Positions 52,697-53,558 of a stretch of DNA of 53,558 nt are shown one piece after another. The translations under genes and the position numbers were made by a program. The DNA comes from Rhodobacter sp. (GTDB lineage: Bacteria; Pseudomonadota; Alphaproteobacteria; Rhodobacterales; Rhodobacteraceae): contig JADCEF010000043.1 of assembly GCA_020250445.1 (NCBI GenBank), forward strand, positions 1 through 53,558, written 5' to 3'. The notes under the pieces are model-generated. The model was given only the letters and a program-made list of their open reading frames with translations. It ran no database searches and was not told the origin of the DNA. Numbering within the stretch: the first letter of the stretch is position 1; each line of letters opens with the position of its first letter.

Positions 52697-53558
52697 ATGG
52701 GTTACGTCCCCGCCGAAGACCGCTGCGACCGCATGATCTACCGCCGCTGCGGCGCGTCCGGCCTGAAGCTGCCGGTCGTCTCTCTGGGCCTGTGGCACAA
52801 CTTCGGCCACGACACCCCGCATGAGACAAAGCAGGCCATCTGCCGCACCGCCTTTGATCAGGGCATCACCCATTTCGATCTGGCCAACAATTATGGCCCG
52901 CCCCCCGGCAGCGCCGAAGAGGCTTTCGGCGAGATCCTGAAGACCGATTTTCACGGGCTGCGGGACGAGCTGATAATCTCGTCCAAGGCAGGCTACCTGA
53001 TGTGGGGCGGCCCCTACGGTGAATGGGGCAGCCGCAAACACCTGATCGCGTCCTGCGACCAGTCGCTGAAGCGCATGGCGCTGGACTATGTCGATATCTT
53101 CTATTCGCACCGCTTCGATCCCGACACGCCGCTGGAAGAGACGATGCAGGCGCTGGATTACATCGTGCGGTCGGGCCGGGCGCTTTATGTCGGCCTGTCG
53201 TCCTACAATTCCGAAAAGACCCGGCAGGCTGTTGCCATTCTGAAAGACCTGGGCACGCCCTGCCTGATTCACCAGCCCAGCTACAACATCCTGAACCGCT
53301 GGATCGAAACGGACGGGCTGAAGGAAACGCTGGCTGAACTTGGCATCGGGTCCATTGCCTTCACGCCGCTGGCGCAGGGTATTCTGACCCGCAAATACCT
53401 GAACGGCATCCCGCGGTGCAGCCGCGCCAGCCAGGGAAAGTCGCTTGATCCTGCCGTTATCACCGAGGGCGCGCTGAATTCCGTTCGCGCACTGGATGCG
53501 ATGGCACAGGCACGGGGTCAGACCCTGGCGCAAATGGCCATTGCCTGGGTCTTGCGCC
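52697..53558 (+). CDS. Aldo/keto reductase, YghZ-like (runs off window)
   Basis: The 5' 287 codons of an aldo/keto reductase; the frame is open to the last base, so the gene continues beyond the window. The tetrad is visible: Asp and Tyr in FDLANNYGPPPGSAEE, Lys in ISSKAGYLMWGGPYGE, His in YSHRFDPDTPLEETM. The long MWGGPYGEWGSRK loop resembles the L-glyceraldehyde 3-phosphate reductase (YghZ/Gpr) group. AAAGGA lies 7 bp upstream of ATG 52697. It is 60 bp after xylA and probably part of the xyl operon, perhaps reducing sugar-derived aldehydes. Confidence 0.88.
   Translation, partial: MGYVPAEDRCDRMIYRRCGASGLKLPVVSLGLWHNFGHDTPHETKQAICRTAFDQGITHFDLANNYGPPPGSAEEAFGEILKTDFHGLRDELIISSKAGYLMWGGPYGEWGSRKHLIASCDQSLKRMALDYVDIFYSHRFDPDTPLEETMQALDYIVRSGRALYVGLSSYNSEKTRQAVAILKDLGTPCLIHQPSYNILNRWIETDGLKETLAELGIGSIAFTPLAQGILTRKYLNGIPRCSRASQGKSLDPAVITEGALNSVRALDAMAQARGQTLAQMAIAWVLR

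Noticed and set aside
52040-53533. 497-codon minus-strand frame opposite xylA and the reductase
   Set aside because: Antisense shadow of two well-recognised genes.
1-53558. CRISPR array, tRNA, rRNA or riboswitch
   Set aside because: No regularly spaced repeats, no tRNA-like cloverleaf or rRNA motifs and no known riboswitch pattern were found by eye.

Overview
The window is high-GC DNA with alphaproteobacterial gene content. The closest fit is a Paracoccaceae/Rhodobacterales-type organism, judged from the Hsp33, ferrochelatase, TamA/TamB and xylFHG-xylBA arrangements, the GTTC-N7-GTTC SOS-box type and the overall protein character. No taxonomic search was possible. No rRNA, tRNA or CRISPR array was seen.

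The left ~20.8 kb (1-20,790) is an accessory, insertion-sequence-rich region. In order it holds: a decayed IS630 transposase abutted by an IS21 element (istA with an in-frame nonsense codon, intact istB); an orphan, C-terminally truncated dnaE2 with a LexA-type box at its start; abutting IS110 and IS5 remnants, the latter cutting a Phd-type antitoxin; a tyrosine integrase divergent from ccdAB; a DUF1612-like tail plus scpB; a GT4 glycosyltransferase; a chain of overlapping small ORFs and Imm11-like immunity genes, the second broken in two simple-repeat tracts; another IS5 remnant and a frameshifted IS110; a SWIM-SNF2 helicase; and an IS5-type element with clear inverted repeats and a TGA target duplication but a lost catalytic Glu, sitting 40 bp upstream of ilvA.

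From ilvA (20,794) rightwards the DNA looks like ordinary chromosome with compact, often overlapping genes: ilvA; a divergent Hpt / REC-PP2C signalling pair; Nudix, hslO, a CoA-pyrophosphatase-type Nudix and the CCA-adding enzyme; two ABC exporter half-transporters followed by an RNA methyltransferase gene with a homopolymer frameshift; two L,D-transpeptidases and a CAP-domain lipoprotein; a 59-residue secreted/membrane miniprotein converging on hemH through a bidirectional terminator; a methyltransferase divergent from comF-grxC-nitrilase-marR; a YihY protein; and tamA-tamB.

The right end (45,095-53,558) is a D-xylose module. A ROK-family repressor is transcribed away from xylF (binding protein), xylH (permease), xylG (single-domain ATPase), xylB (xylulokinase), xylA (xylose isomerase) and an aldo/keto reductase that runs off the window. 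Together they import xylose and convert it to xylulose 5-phosphate.

The most interesting spots are the overlapping micro-ORF/Imm11 chain with repeat-tract frameshifts (12.3-14.4 kb), the integrase/ccdAB pair sharing a 22-bp start-to-start gap with a ccd promoter inside the integrase codons, and the orphan truncated dnaE2 with its embedded SOS box.
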